Positions 26,677 to 35,430 of a stretch of DNA of 64,000 nt are shown piece by piece. Source of the DNA: Variovorax sp. 54 (lineage in GTDB: Bacteria > Pseudomonadota > Gammaproteobacteria > Burkholderiales > Burkholderiaceae_C). Below the pieces are notes generated by a model, which saw only the letters and a list, made by a program, of their open reading frames with translations, had not been told where the DNA came from and searched no databases. Each line of letters starts with the position of its first letter. The stretch's first letter is position 1. A program made the position numbers and the translations under genes. Where the stretch lies: positions 930,001 through 994,000 of the forward strand of contig NZ_PEFF01000001.1 of assembly GCF_002754375.1 (NCBI RefSeq). Direction: 5' to 3'.

Positions 26677-26937
26677 TTAGCCGGCAGGCTTGCTGCGCTT
26701 GAGAAGTGACCACATGGGCCAAGTCTCCTTTACCGCGCCCTTGGCAACTTCGGTTGCGGAAGACCGTTCGTATCCCTCCGGACGGTCAATCACGACAACG
26801 ACAGCGCTACCTTCGTCGCGTAGGAGCTCCCACGGCCAATCCTGACGCATCGCATCTTCTACGACCAACTCGGCATGTACGTCCTCGTAACCGGGTGGCC
26901 GCTTCAGCGCAACAAATACTCGGTGATCAAGGGTCAT
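26677..26937 (-). CDS. Small protein with internal duplication, 86 aa
   Basis: Not a known family to me. Two halves repeat the same pattern: RVFVALKRPPGYE...DWPWELLR (6-40) and AVVVVIDRPEGYE...TWPMWSLLK (45-80). In both, the RPxGYE and WP motifs are exactly the same distance apart (R13 to P35; R52 to P74). Each half looks like strand-turn-helix, so the whole could be a two-repeat alpha/beta mini-domain. It lies between the IS66 tnpC and the second piece of the split binding-protein gene, so it may have arrived with the IS. Cytosolic; the start signal is weak. Confidence 0.55.
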   Translation of the reverse strand: MTLDHRVFVALKRPPGYEDVHAELVVEDAMRQDWPWELLRDEGSAVVVVIDRPEGYERSSATEVAKGAVKETWPMWSLLKRSKPAG

Positions 26938-27090
26938 AGTCTGTTCATTCCAGCGCAGCAGTGCATCTCATCATTTAAGGATACAGCGACTGTCGTCTGG
27001 ACAGATCAACATCTTCAGCACCTGAATCGTCAAGATGGGGTGACTGAACGCTTACGACCTTCGAACTCCTTGGCGCTGACGTTCGGCCGT

Positions 27091-27250
27091 CATGTCGCCA
27101 TGATCACGCCTCTGGCGCTCTCGAGGCCCACGGGCGCGAAAGATGCCTTCGACGAAGAGCCACCTGCGCTGACATAGATGACCGGATCCCGCGAGAGTGC
27201 GCGGATCTTGCGCAACGCCAGGGCACTCATCTTGGAGAGACGGGCGCTGC
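27091..27250 (-). pseudogene. Internal fragment of a LivK-like binding protein
   Basis: The frame reads MSALALRKIRALSRDPVIYV, SAGGSSSKASFAPVGLESAR, GVIMAT and then a stop. This is the segment before the C-terminal lobe of LivK-type binding proteins. It fits directly upstream of the C-terminal piece at 23810-24143, so one gene was probably split by the 3-kb IS66 region. The N-terminal half is not visible further upstream. Confidence 0.6.
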
Positions 27251-27302
27251 AAGCGCAACAACCAACTACGCGCGCTCGCCATCAAGCCAACTTACGACTT
27301 GG

Positions 27303-28175
27303 TCAGACCTTCCCTAGGCGAGTTTCGATCGCATCGAAGAATGACGAGATGAGCCGGCTGTCTCTTCGCTCGCGCAGACAGCACACGTGGATATGCGTCG
27401 AGACGACGTCGCCTTCGATCCGTACCGGTCTCAAGCGCGGATCGGGCACATATTCGGACTGGGAAACCGTGCCGATGCCCAGTTCCCTGGCCACGGCCTC
27501 GCGCAGCGCTTCACGGCTTCCGATTTCCATCGCGACCTGAACAGTCACGCGCTGCTTTAGTAGTGCATCTTCAAGGGCCTTGCGGGTCGTCGAGCCCGGT
27601 TCGCGCATCAGCAGCGGCTGCCCCGACAGCTCTTTCAGCGCAATGGATTCTCGCTTGGCGAACGGATGATCCACATGCACGAACGCGATCACCGGATAGC
27701 GCGCATAGAGCTGCGTGTGATAGCGCTCATCGGGGAGCCGGCTCGCCAGTACGCCGACGTCGCTCACGTATTTGTCCAAGGCATCCAGCACGATCTCGGA
27801 GTTGCCGAGGGCGACGGAAATCTTGATGCGCGGGTGGAGGGCGTGATAGGCCTCGATCATCTCGGTGACATGAAAGGGGCCGACCGCGCCGATCTTCAGC
27901 GAGCCCCGGTGCAACTTGCCGCTTTCGTCCAGCAGCGCGCTCATGTCGCCTTCGAGCGCGATCATCCGCCGCGCCAGCGGCAGCATCTCCAGACCCAACG
28001 CGGACAGCTCCACACGCCGGCCGCGGCGGTGGAACAGTTCGGCGCCGTACTCGCGCTCCATCATCTGTATCTGCGAGTTAAGCGTGCTGTGGCTCATGCC
28101 CAGCGTACGCGCAGCGGCCGTGAAGCCACCATCGTGTGCGACCGCGATGAAGGCGCGGATCTGATTGAGCGTCAC
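27303..28175 (-). CDS. LysR-family transcriptional regulator (phosphonate-associated type)
   Basis: A 290-residue LysR regulator. The winged helix-turn-helix (1-60) has VTLNQIRAFIAVAHDGGFTA, RTLGMSHSTLNSQIQMMERE and LFHRRGRRVELSALG. The effector domain has LKIGAVGPFHVTEMIEAYHA, KYVSDVGVLASRLPD and IGSREALREAVARELGIGTV. The subfamily resembles regulators next to phnD-type phosphonate genes; the ligand is unknown. GTG 28175 is preferred (AAGGG 6 bases upstream); ATG 28217 would add 14 residues. Two decayed relatives occur at 33124 and 38481. The present neighbours, a broken binding protein and phospholipase C, do not identify its target. Confidence 0.85.
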   Translation of the reverse strand: MTLNQIRAFIAVAHDGGFTAAARTLGMSHSTLNSQIQMMEREYGAELFHRRGRRVELSALGLEMLPLARRMIALEGDMSALLDESGKLHRGSLKIGAVGPFHVTEMIEAYHALHPRIKISVALGNSEIVLDALDKYVSDVGVLASRLPDERYHTQLYARYPVIAFVHVDHPFAKRESIALKELSGQPLLMREPGSTTRKALEDALLKQRVTVQVAMEIGSREALREAVARELGIGTVSQSEYVPDPRLRPVRIEGDVVSTHIHVCCLRERRDSRLISSFFDAIETRLGKV

Positions 28176-28239
28176 GGCGGACCCTTTTGAAAGAACGCGA
28201 TGATGCCGCCCGATCATGATGGCCGTGTGTAATCCGGCG

Positions 28240-30390
28240 CTATCCGGCGGCCACGCCCATGGCCGGATCGCTCACGCCGTCCTTGCCAGTCTCCAGGCGG
28301 CCGGCGAATCGCCGCTCGAAGCCGCCGCCCATGACCAGCGTGAAGTCGTACCAGCTGTTGGAGCCCGCGAGCGACCACGACGGCTCCACCTGCATGCCGG
28401 GCGCCACGGTGTAGGTCCACGGCCCGTCGCTGCGGTAGGCGTTGGAATTCACCACCAGCGTTGCCGGGGCGTTGCCCATGTTCATAATTGTCAGGTAGAT
28501 GGCGTTGCCGCCATGGTCGTAGCACACGCGCACTTCCGGGTTCGGTCCGCTCGACAGACCACCCAGGTCGCCCTTGAAGCACCGGTGATAGCCGTTGGGC
28601 CCAAGCACCCAGAGGCTGTACTTGCCCGCGTTGTCGGTCACTGCGGCCCATGTATCGGAGATCATCTTGCCGGCTTCCACGGTGAAGCGTCGGGGGTAGC
28701 GTGACAGGCTTAGCTCGTCGTACACATGGAACACGGCGCCCTGGGTGCCCGTGTTGCTGAACGTGAGCCACACCTGCCCGTTGGGCAGGTCGACATTGGC
28801 GCTCGTGTGCAGGTGGTAGGGCAAGGCGCGCGAAGGCCGCACGGCGAGGGCCTGCGACGGCAACGGCACCGAGCCCACCGCGGGCACGGGCACTCCAGGC
28901 GCGGTCACCTGCTGCGACAGGGTGTCGTCGGCCTGCTTCCTGGTCGGTGCGCTCACCAGCGCGGGCTTGGCGCTGTTCGGATTGCGGAAGTCGAAGCACG
29001 ACATCAGGTCTCCGAACACAGCGCGGCGCCACGGGCTGATGTTGGTTTCACGCACGCCGAAACGCTGCTCCAGAAAGCGCAGGGTCGATGTGTGGTCGAA
29101 CACCTGCGAGTTGACCCAGCCGCCGACGCTCCACGGGGAAATCACGAGCATCGGCAGGCGCGAGCTGGCGCCGAACGACCTGCCGTCGGGTGTGCGCTGG
29201 CTCGTGTCACCGGGCGGCGCCGGCATCGTGTAGTACTCGCTGGCGATATCGACTGTCGACTTGCCCGCATAGGTGCCGTCGGCATTGCGCCACGGTGGGG
29301 AAGGCGGCGGCATGTGGTCGAAGAAGCAGTCGTTCTCGTCGAAGTTGATGATCAGCACGGTCTTGCTCCATACCTCCGGATTGGCAGTGAGCATATCCAG
29401 CAGCGTCTGGATATACCAGGCGCCCTGCCCCGGAACCGACATGCTCGGATGCTCGCTGTAGGGTCCCGGCGCGACGATCCAACTCACTTGCGGCAACGTG
29501 CCCGCGGCGATGTCGTCGGCCACGGCCTGCAAGTAGCCGCCGTCCGGCATGGTGTTGCCGAAGCCCTTGTACAGCGGCGACTGCGCTTCCATCGCCGGTG
29601 AGTAAGCCGCGTTCGGCGAGCCCTGCGTCCGGAGCAGCTCATTGACAGCACGGTAGGAGGCGAATGCCACCAGTTGGTTGTTGTTGCTGTTGTTGCCCGG
29701 ACGGGTGTAGACCTTCCAGCGCACGCCGGCCGCCTCCAGGCGCTCGGGGTAGGTCGTCCAGTTCAGGCCGTCGGCGGAGGGGCCGAGGCCGCCCCAGTTG
29801 GCGTTGGTCACGCAGGCACGGCCGACGACGTTCGCGCCGTTGGTGCCGCTCCATAGGAACATGCGGTTGGTGAAGGTGCCCGTGTGAATGGAGGTGTGAT
29901 ACGCATCACAGATGGTGAACGCGTTGGCCAACGCCCAGTGAAACGGCAGGTCGGACTGCTGCAGGTATCCCATCGAGATCTTGGTGTTCTTGGCCTTCGG
30001 CCACGCGGCCATGCGGCCGCCGTCCCAGGCGGCCTGCTGGTCACCCCAGTCGTGCGCGCCACCGACACGCAATGCGTTGCCCTTGCTCGCATCGAGGTAA
30101 AACGGCTGCACGTTGTCGGTGCTGCCCTGTTGGATCCACACTGGCTTGCCCGAAGCCATCGGGATGGTGAAGCGGTCGCTGAAGCCCCGCACGCCGGGCA
30201 TGGTGCCGTAGTAATGGTCGAACGAGCGGTTCTCCTGCATCAGGATGATGACGTGCTCGACGTCGTTGATGGTGCCCGTCGCGTTGTTGGCCGGGATGGC
30301 CAGTGCACGCTGGATGGCCGGCGGAAGCGGACCGAGCGCGGCGCTGGCCGCGGCGGCGCGCAGGAAGGTGCGGCGATTGAATGGCGTCAT
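28240..30390 (-). CDS. plcN: Phosphocholine-specific phospholipase C
   Basis: A 716-residue secreted phospholipase C of the PlcH/PlcN family, which cleaves phosphatidylcholine head groups. The N-terminus MTPFNRRTFLRAAAASAALG is a Tat signal (RRTFLR). The catalytic start EHVIILMQENRSFDHYYGTM is diagnostic, followed by QVSWIVAPGPYSEHPS and the metal-site segment TVLIINFDENDCFFDHMPP. The C-terminal third consists of two DUF756-type beta-sandwich repeats (NVDLPNGQVWLTFSNTG; YLTIMNMGNAPATLVVNSNA). It is the last gene of a minus-strand cluster with a small lipoprotein and a phosphatase-like lipoprotein, suggesting a phosphate- or lipid-scavenging unit. The gene name follows the family; plcH and plcN cannot be told apart here. 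Confidence 0.92.
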   Translation of the reverse strand: MTPFNRRTFLRAAAASAALGPLPPAIQRALAIPANNATGTINDVEHVIILMQENRSFDHYYGTMPGVRGFSDRFTIPMASGKPVWIQQGSTDNVQPFYLDASKGNALRVGGAHDWGDQQAAWDGGRMAAWPKAKNTKISMGYLQQSDLPFHWALANAFTICDAYHTSIHTGTFTNRMFLWSGTNGANVVGRACVTNANWGGLGPSADGLNWTTYPERLEAAGVRWKVYTRPGNNSNNNQLVAFASYRAVNELLRTQGSPNAAYSPAMEAQSPLYKGFGNTMPDGGYLQAVADDIAAGTLPQVSWIVAPGPYSEHPSMSVPGQGAWYIQTLLDMLTANPEVWSKTVLIINFDENDCFFDHMPPPSPPWRNADGTYAGKSTVDIASEYYTMPAPPGDTSQRTPDGRSFGASSRLPMLVISPWSVGGWVNSQVFDHTSTLRFLEQRFGVRETNISPWRRAVFGDLMSCFDFRNPNSAKPALVSAPTRKQADDTLSQQVTAPGVPVPAVGSVPLPSQALAVRPSRALPYHLHTSANVDLPNGQVWLTFSNTGTQGAVFHVYDELSLSRYPRRFTVEAGKMISDTWAAVTDNAGKYSLWVLGPNGYHRCFKGDLGGLSSGPNPEVRVCYDHGGNAIYLTIMNMGNAPATLVVNSNAYRSDGPWTYTVAPGMQVEPSWSLAGSNSWYDFTLVMGGGFERRFAGRLETGKDGVSDPAMGVAAG

Positions 30391-30436
30391 GGATGTTGTG
30401 TTCGGCGATGTAGGTTGTCCGGCTGCGCTCGCGCCA

Positions 30437-30718
30437 TCAAGGCGCGCAGTCGAGCTTCGAGTTCAGGGCGGGCGGCTGCTGCGCATCGGTGCCGGAGGCT
30501 GTGTTGTTGCCGAGCGTGGGCGCAGCGACGATCGGTACCTCGGCGCTTGCCGCGCCGTCGCCGGCCGCAGCTGGGAGCGCGCCCAGGAACATGGCGGATG
30601 GCAGCGGGCCGGCGCCGCCACCACCACCACCGCCGCCGCATCCGGCGATGAACAGGCATGCGGTGCATGTCGCCATCGCCACGGTGGTACGCAGACTGGG
30701 GAAGAAGTTGGATGTCAT
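30437..30718 (-). CDS. Small lipoprotein between two secreted phosphoesterases
   Basis: A 93-residue protein with signal peptide and lipobox: MTSNFFPSLRTTVAMATCTA, then CLFIAGCGGGGGGGG. Cys27 follows IAG, so lipidation is likely. The mature part is Ala/Gly-rich and low in complexity, ending LNSKLDCAP. Its position between phospholipase C and the phosphatase-LamG lipoprotein, same strand with gaps of 46 and 13 bases, indicates one operon. The function is unknown; it may be a remnant anchor domain, as its Gly-rich start resembles that of the upstream gene product. Confidence 0.65.
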   Translation of the reverse strand: MTSNFFPSLRTTVAMATCTACLFIAGCGGGGGGGGAGPLPSAMFLGALPAAAGDGAASAEVPIVAAPTLGNNTASGTDAQQPPALNSKLDCAP

Positions 30719-30731
30719 CGCGCGTCCTTTT

Positions 30732-33011
30732 TCAATTGACAGGAAGCGTCGACAGCGGCTTGTTTGACAGGAAGATCGATTGCAGTTCGACGTCGGTCAG
30801 CACGCGGTTCCACATCGCGAGGTCGCCGAAGTGGTGCTGGTACGTAGGTGCGACCGTGCACTTGCCGGCGAAGTACGGTGGCGTGGCCGTTCCGTTGCAC
30901 TTGTTCATCAGGAAGGTGCCAGTGCCGTCGTCGCCAATGCCCCAATGCGGGAACGGAGAGAGCTTCGAAAGGTCCACGGCACCGGTCGACTTGCCGACGG
31001 CCACGCGGTTGGTCGTGCTCGTCACCGGATCGAACACATACATGTTCATGGTCTTGGCCACGCCGTCGACCGAAAAGGCGATATACACCCAGCGGTTGAC
31101 GGTGATCTGCGTGTACGGGGCGGTGGGTCCGTCCGCACGCACGCCGCCGCCCGACCCGATGTTGAATGCCACGCCGCACAGGTTGCCCGAACTGGAGAAC
31201 AGTCCGATTGCAACACCGGCATTACCGCCGCTGACATAGCTCTTGTTCGAGATGATCGTCACGTTGCTCGTGGCAACGCACGAAGGCGCCTTGAACCAGA
31301 ACCCGATGGTGAATTGCGGCGCTGTGCCCGTGGAGATGTCGAACCCGTTGGCCGGCGTGAGCCTGTAGCCCTCGAAGCCGTTGGTGTTGACGAAGTTCGT
31401 GTCCACCAGCAAGCCGTTGCTGCGCGGGAATGGCCCCGGCACGACCAGGCCGGCCGCGGAGGGAAGATCGCTGGCAGCCGGGCCCATGGTGCTGTGTGCC
31501 ATGGCATCGACCGGCGGCAGCGTCGCGCTGAACGGGTAATAGGAGACTAGGCCATTCCTCAGCGTCGGCGCCAGGGGCACCGGTGGAACGTACGACACGG
31601 GCGGCGAGAGCACGGCCCTCGACGCGGCCTCGGTGCCGTCGCCGGCCTGAACCGTGTAGCTGAACTGGTAGGTGCCTTTGCCGGCAACGACCTGCGAGAA
31701 TTGGTTATCGGTGAACGAGGCGGTGCCTGCCGGCAGCTTCGACGCAATGACCTGCCCGTCGCGCAGGACCGTGATCGCGCCCGCCGCCGGCGCGACCCAG
31801 TTCAGCAACACGTTCGCGCTGGAGAAGTTGTTGTCGGCCACTGTCGCGGTCAGCTGCGAGACTGGCTGCGCGCCGAGCAGCCGACCGCCGTCCATGGCAT
31901 GGTTTTTTGCCTCGGGCAGCGCATTCAGATGGCCAAGCACGGTCGGCGCCACGTCGGCGATGCTGGCGTTTGCGTACAGGTCGACCAGCTTTTCCGGCAG
32001 CGCGGCGCCAACGCCTTGCGCGCCAATGTTGGCGGGCTGGTTGAGACCGATGAAGGTGCTCGATTCGGGCACCAGCGGCAACCCGTCGTCCTGGCTGTTG
32101 GCGCTGAAGCCATGGTTGCCAGTCACCACGATAAGCCAGCGGTCGCCTGGACGCTTCGCAGTGGCCGCGACGAGCGTGCCGACTGCCTTATCGAGCTTGA
32201 CCAGCGTGCCTGCGTACTGGGTTGAACCCAGTCCGAAGTCGAGCGCGGAATCCTTGGTTGAGCGGTACTGGGCCAGCACCGTGGCGTAGTCACCGCCGAT
32301 CAACTGCGCGGCCTGCGTGGTCACGCAATCGCTGGCGGTCGCATCCTTCGAACAGTCGGTAAGCGAATCGAGGTAGCCGCTATCGTGATCCGAAGACAGC
32401 AGCTGGGCCAGCCCGGCCGAGGCCACGGCGGCGCCGTTCAGGCCGGTGCTCTTTTCCCGGGCCATCTGGAACACGGTGGGAGTTCGCACGGCCTGCTTCG
32501 GCGCTTCCGACATCACCTGGTGTCGGCTGGCCCAGTTGCCAGTCAAAAGCGTGGCCCAGCCGGGCGTGTCCAGCGTGGGTTGCTGGCTGGGCGTGCCGGC
32601 GACACCGCCGCTGTAGGCCAGCCGGACTTCGAGATTGGCGAGGTTCGGCAGCGTACCGGCGGCGATGCCGCTCTGCACGGCGCCGTAGGTCGCGCCATCG
32701 AGGTCTATGACCAGCGTGCGGTTGGCAGCCGGTGTCGAAGGCGCGTCGGGTGTCACGCCTTGAGGTGGCGGCGGGACCGGCAAGGAAAACGCCCCGCCAC
32801 CGCCACCGCTGCCGCTGCCGCTGCCACCACCGCAGCCGCTCAGTGCAGCGGCCAGCGTGGCCGTGAGCGCGAAGGCGCACGTCCACGCGACAGCGCGTTG
32901 CCGCAGGCCGTTCGGGTCCGGCGCCTTGCATGCGGCGGAGGGTTCTTGTCGATGGCGTGCACACAGGGCGGCGCCTGAAGCGGCTTGAAAAGTGGGTGGC
33001 TCGACTGACAT
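30732..33011 (-). CDS. Alkaline-phosphatase-superfamily lipoprotein with LamG-like domain
   Basis: A 759-residue surface lipoprotein. After a long N-terminus comes AFALTATLAAALSGCGGG, a signal peptide with lipobox. The phosphodiesterase/phosphatase domain (about 95-375) has LVIDLDGATYGAV (first metal Asp), TLDTPGWATLLTG with the nucleophile Thr region, IVVTGNHGFSANSQDDG (metal His) and DVAPTVLGHL. A short Fib-III-like linker follows, then a concanavalin/LamG domain (about 500-750) with GFWFKAPSCVATSNVTIISN and FGDLAMWNRVLTDVELQSIF. Likely role: extracellular phosphoester hydrolysis with binding to a carbohydrate or surface. ATG 33011 is the only ATG before the signal peptide. Confidence 0.85.
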   Translation of the reverse strand: MSVEPPTFQAASGAALCARHRQEPSAACKAPDPNGLRQRAVAWTCAFALTATLAAALSGCGGGSGSGSGGGGGAFSLPVPPPPQGVTPDAPSTPAANRTLVIDLDGATYGAVQSGIAAGTLPNLANLEVRLAYSGGVAGTPSQQPTLDTPGWATLLTGNWASRHQVMSEAPKQAVRTPTVFQMAREKSTGLNGAAVASAGLAQLLSSDHDSGYLDSLTDCSKDATASDCVTTQAAQLIGGDYATVLAQYRSTKDSALDFGLGSTQYAGTLVKLDKAVGTLVAATAKRPGDRWLIVVTGNHGFSANSQDDGLPLVPESSTFIGLNQPANIGAQGVGAALPEKLVDLYANASIADVAPTVLGHLNALPEAKNHAMDGGRLLGAQPVSQLTATVADNNFSSANVLLNWVAPAAGAITVLRDGQVIASKLPAGTASFTDNQFSQVVAGKGTYQFSYTVQAGDGTEAASRAVLSPPVSYVPPVPLAPTLRNGLVSYYPFSATLPPVDAMAHSTMGPAASDLPSAAGLVVPGPFPRSNGLLVDTNFVNTNGFEGYRLTPANGFDISTGTAPQFTIGFWFKAPSCVATSNVTIISNKSYVSGGNAGVAIGLFSSSGNLCGVAFNIGSGGGVRADGPTAPYTQITVNRWVYIAFSVDGVAKTMNMYVFDPVTSTTNRVAVGKSTGAVDLSKLSPFPHWGIGDDGTGTFLMNKCNGTATPPYFAGKCTVAPTYQHHFGDLAMWNRVLTDVELQSIFLSNKPLSTLPVN

Positions 33012-33123
33012 TTTTCGACTGCTTTTTTTCTGAGGGGGTGGTCGAATTACAGAAGAGCGGGGTGACGTCCCTGCGACGAAAGCCCATGAGTATTTCGATA
33101 CTCCTGTCGGTTTTTTCGTCAGG

Positions 33124-33870
33124 TCAAGGCGCAGTGTCGAACGCGCCCCTGCGGCGCTTCAGGGCCACGTGGAAGAAGGCTGCGAGCACGCGGCTTTCAC
33201 GCCTGACCTGAAGGCAGTGGAGGTAGGTGGGCGTAACAGCGGGGGCACCCTGAATGCGAACGGCGCGCAGGCGGTGATCCGGAATGAACTCCGCCCCCGC
33301 CTCCGACACGGCACCGATGCCGAGCCGCGCGCGGCGGCTTCGCGGATGGCCTCGCGGCTTCCGATTTTCATGGCGACCTTTGACCGGACGCCCGCGCACG
33401 CGCCTCGTCGAGCGAGCGCCGGGTGCTCGATCCGCTCTCGCGCTGAAACGGCGGTTGCCCGTGCAGTTCCTCCAGGCAAATTTCGCCCCGGCTCGCGAAA
33501 GGATAGTCCCGGTGCACGAAGAGGCCAGCACGCCGATGTCGACGGCGTATTCCTCCAGGCCCCTGAACACCGACACCGAATTGCCCATGCGGATCGAGAC
33601 ATCCAGGCGCGGATAGCGCTTGCGGTACGCATCGACCATCTCGAGCACATGGAGCGGGCCGACCGCCCCGAGCTTGACTGCAGGTCCCCGCTGTCGTGCA
33701 GTAGGTTGTAGGAGTCCACTTCGAGCGATGCGATCCGGCGCGCGATGGGAAGAAGCCGCTCGCCGGCGCTCATCAGCTCGATGCGATGGCCCTGTCGATG
33801 AAACAGCATGCTGGTGCTCCAGCGCCTGGACCTGCTGGGTCGGCGTCGGCTGGCTCAGGCCCACGGAGCA
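33124..33870 (-). pseudogene. LysR-family regulator, multiply frameshifted
   Basis: LysR parts are spread over two frames: LFHRQGHRIELMSAGERLLP and ASLEVDSYNLLHDSGDLQSS; then VKLGAVGPLHVLEMVDAYRK, YPRLDVSIRMGNSVSVFRGL; then IGSREAIREAAARG and FIPDHRLRAVRIQGAP. It is the same subfamily as the intact gene at 27303. At least three frameshifts are needed to join it. It faces away from the phnD fragment at 33935, the usual divergent arrangement. Confidence 0.8.
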
Positions 33871-33934
33871 CGCTGCGGAAGGACCACTACCTCCCCTGTT
33901 CGCCTGCACCGAAGCCTGATCGCTCTACCCCTTT

Positions 33935-34190
33935 CCGACGTTGCAGCCGTGGTTGCCATGCCCGCCTCGGCCGTGCAGCCGCTCACCATCGGCCATACCC
34001 GCCGAAGACTCGCAGGCCACGATCGAGAGCAGGCGGCAGCAGCAGTTGGGCATGCCGGTCAAGCCCTTCGTTGCCACGGACTACAACGGCGTAATCGAAG
34101 CGCTGCGCTCCAAGAAGCTCAACGTGGCCTACCTCGGCCCATTCTTGTATTTGCTGGCCAGTTCGATGTCCAACGCGGAGGCCTTCTGGG
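33935..34190 (+). pseudogene. phnD: N-terminal fragment of a PhnD-like phosphonate-binding protein
   Basis: Contains AIPAEDSQATIESRRQQQLG, VKPFVATDYNGVIEALRSKK and LNVAYLGPFLYLLASSMSNA. These match the first lobe of PhnD-type phosphonate ABC binding proteins. The frame is cut at the IS end TGCGGCGGAAAACTTGGACT (34193). The signal peptide region upstream is degraded. It is divergent from the LysR pseudogene. Confidence 0.78.
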
Positions 34191-34192
34191 GG

Positions 34193-34500
34193 TGCGGCGG
34201 AAAACTTGGACTACCAGGAGGTAGTTCATGTATTCATACGAAGACAGAATTCGGGCGGTCGAGCTGTACATCAAGCTCAGCAAACGCGTCAGGGCGACGA
34301 TTCGCCAGCTGGGGTATCCGACCAAGAATGCGTTGAAGGGCTGGTACCGGGAGTACGAGCGGCGGTTCGACTTACCAAGGGGCTATGCACGCTCGAAGCC
34401 CAAGTATTCTCAGGAGCAGAAGGAGGTAGCTGTCAGGCACTTCCTCGATCATGGGCGCTGCATCGCATTCACCATCAAGGCGTTGGGCTATGCCACGGTG
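34193..34500 (+). mobile_element. IS3-family (IS150-type) element, 5' fragment
   Basis: The left end TGCGGCGGAAAACTTGGACT matches the outer ends at 22856 and 48984. The transposase N-terminus follows after 15 bases. Sequence belonging to the IS stops near 34500, where autotransporter coding begins. Confidence 0.78.
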
Positions 34501-34836
34501 CAGCAGAGCAGCCACGACGACTGGATCGTGCGCGCGGGGCTACGCCTGAAGGGCGAGATGGCGACCGCGGTCGGCGCGCTGCAACCCTATGGCCGGTTGA
34601 ACGTCTACCGCAGCGGCAAGGGCACCGACATCGCGCGCTTCATCGGTCCGAGTGCTTCCACGGACGTGGCCAGCAGCACGGGTGGCACCAGCACCGAACT
34701 GGCGACTGGCGCGACGCTGGCGCTGTCGACCACAACTAGCCTCTATGGCGAGCTCAGCAAGCTCAGTGCCTCGGGCGGCGGTGCGCGCTCCAGCAGCGGC
34801 GTCAATACCAGTGTCGGAATAAAAATGCGCTGGTAG
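34228..34836 (+). CDS. Chimeric ORF: IS3 transposase N-terminus fused to autotransporter barrel end
   Basis: A 202-residue open frame with two origins. Residues 1 to about 91 are the helix-turn-helix start of an IS150-type transposase (MYSYEDRIRAVELYIKLSKR; ATIRQLGYPTKNALKGWYRE; HGRCIAFTIKALGYATV). From about residue 92 it is the last strands of an autotransporter beta-barrel (DDWIVRAGLRLKGEMATAVG; LQPYGRLNVYRSGKGTDIAR; LYGELSKLSASGGG), ending in the typical C-terminal Trp (VGIKMRW). The join is in frame, and GGAGG lies 8 bases before ATG 34228, so the protein could be made. It lacks a signal peptide and cannot form a barrel alone. Most likely an accidental product of an IS-mediated deletion. 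Confidence 0.78.
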   Translation: MYSYEDRIRAVELYIKLSKRVRATIRQLGYPTKNALKGWYREYERRFDLPRGYARSKPKYSQEQKEVAVRHFLDHGRCIAFTIKALGYATVQQSSHDDWIVRAGLRLKGEMATAVGALQPYGRLNVYRSGKGTDIARFIGPSASTDVASSTGGTSTELATGATLALSTTTSLYGELSKLSASGGGARSSSGVNTSVGIKMRW

Positions 34837-35430
34837 GTCCGGTAGCTAGCACTCGCAATACGGGATGGATTCTTGATGCCTCGCGCGACATCCGCTTTCG
34901 CGCGGATCGAACTTCTTGTATCCACCTTAGATGACGGGTAAGTGCACGCCGGCACAGCGAAACTCGGGGCCCGGCTCAGGCATCTAGCGGATGCGTGATC
35001 ACGGCGCTTCCGCATCGTTGGCGCACGCACCGGCGGTCGGGTGGTCCGGTCCGCTGGGTTCAGCGACGCTGCGATCCAGTTCTACATGACCTTGAAGCGC
35101 ATGTTTGGGATGGTCTTTCCGAGAGCCCAATCAAGCTGGCCCGGCTGAACTGCAGCGTGCCCGAATACTGTACTCACTCGCGGCGCCATAAGACGCTCAG
35201 GTGCGCGCAACAAAACCGATAGCTTGTCTTTCATGAGAATTCCCCGTCATATGTTGAAGGTATGAACCGAAATCGACCACGCTCAGAGGACTTGCCAGTC
35301 AGAGATTCGATCGCCACTCTTCCTGAGGTTTGAGTGCAAGGGGGTGGCCCACCAACCGAATGGATTGAACCGGACATGAACACGGGGACCATTCACTGCG
35401 AACAATCGTCAAAGAAAGAAGCGCTCGCGC
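34837..35430. other. No gene recognised
   Basis: Lies between the autotransporter end and repeat copy B. Short frames on both strands are interrupted and carry no domain I recognise. Confidence 0.5.

Larger units (their letters stand above)
24144..26690 (+). mobile_element. IS66-family insertion sequence
   Basis: Contains tnpA, tnpB and a frameshifted tnpC in standard order. The left end is placed at GTAAGCGGCCAGCC (24144), the point where the binding-protein homology stops. A clear matching right end was not found; 26668-26690 is only a weak candidate, so the right boundary is approximate. Confidence 0.75.

Noticed and set aside
32930..33120. Possible Pho box upstream of the phosphatase-LamG gene
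   Set aside because: Only TGTCAG/TGACA-like pieces are seen, and one is the start codon context itself; no two-repeat Pho box could be written.
34743..35030. Minus-strand frame opposite the autotransporter end
   Set aside because: Low-complexity basic sequence with no domain, and it overlaps real coding on the other strand.
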